Shown piece by piece: positions 6,292-6,391 of a DNA stretch of 6,391 nucleotides. Made by a program: the position numbers and the translations under genes. Numbering within the stretch: position 1 is the stretch's first letter; each line of letters opens with the position of its first letter. The DNA lies in assembly GCA_012030815.1 (NCBI GenBank), contig JAAUVF010000055.1, positions 1 through 6,391 on the forward strand, in the 5' to 3' direction. The stretch is from Nanobdellota archaeon (GTDB lineage: Archaea > Thermoproteota > Nitrososphaeria > Nitrososphaerales > Nitrosopumilaceae). The notes beneath the pieces were generated by a model, which saw nothing but the letters and a program-made list of their open reading frames with translations, was not told the origin of the DNA and did no database searches.

Positions 6292-6391
6292 ATGAAAAAA
6301 CCTACTCTTATTAAGCAAATTATTTTTTATATTATTCTTGTAGCAATTTGGCAGCTAATTGCAATGTCTAGTATTTGGCCCAATAATCTTT
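6292..6391 (+). CDS. NitT/TauT/SsuC-type ABC transporter permease, N-terminal fragment
   Basis: Only the first 33 residues are in the window. They start MKKPTLIKQIIFYIILVAIW, a short basic stretch followed by a first membrane segment (about residues 8-25), then QLIAMSSIWPNNL. A first helix ending W-Q-L followed by a proline-containing loop is typical of SsuC/TauC permease starts. The ATG lies 9 nt after the ATPase stop; no clear Shine-Dalgarno sequence is visible, so translation may be coupled. The call rests mainly on position after a SsuA/SsuB pair. The EAA motif that contacts the ATPase lies beyond the right edge. Confidence 0.75.
   Translation, partial: MKKPTLIKQIIFYIILVAIWQLIAMSSIWPNNL

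Overview
This is an AT-rich archaeal window, most likely from an ammonia-oxidising thaumarchaeon (Nitrososphaerota, Nitrosopumilus-like). That assignment rests on gene content, tight gene packing, TATA-like boxes close to start codons and general protein resemblance; no marker gene is present to prove it.

Left two thirds (1-4368, all on the minus strand): one amino-acid biosynthesis operon read right to left, argG - lysW - lysX/argX - lysY - lysZ - lysJ, with lysJ cut by the left edge. The genes overlap or nearly touch: ATGA overlap argG/lysW, TAATG overlap lysW/lysX, 27 nt, 2 nt, then an ATGA-type overlap lysZ/lysJ. LysW is the small carrier protein. Its C-terminal glutamate is loaded with alpha-aminoadipate (for lysine) or glutamate (for ornithine and arginine) by LysX/ArgX. 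LysZ phosphorylates the carrier-bound acid, LysY reduces it to the semialdehyde and LysJ transaminates it. ArgG then uses citrulline made from the ornithine branch. A single set next to argG suggests that the same enzymes serve both pathways, as shown for Sulfolobus; this is inference here.

Most of this operon is broken by single-base indels in the sequence as given: four in lysY, one in lysW, two in argG and one at the lysZ/lysJ junction. Restoring one base at each site (removing one at lysZ/lysJ) gives full-length proteins of normal family size with normal junctions. Most sites are in homopolymers, so sequencing or assembly error is much more likely than gene decay.

Divergent intergenic region (4369-4493): 125 nt with a TATA-like box for each direction and two short inverted repeats between them.

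Right third (4494-6391, plus strand): a NitT/TauT/SsuABC-type ABC importer, consisting of a membrane-anchored substrate-binding protein, an ATPase overlapping it by 8 nt behind a strong Shine-Dalgarno sequence, and the beginning of the permease. The substrate cannot be read from sequence. This part shows no frameshifts.

No RNA genes, mobile elements, CRISPR arrays or terminators were seen, and no stretch over 300 nt lacks a gene. I found no convincing previously undescribed system.
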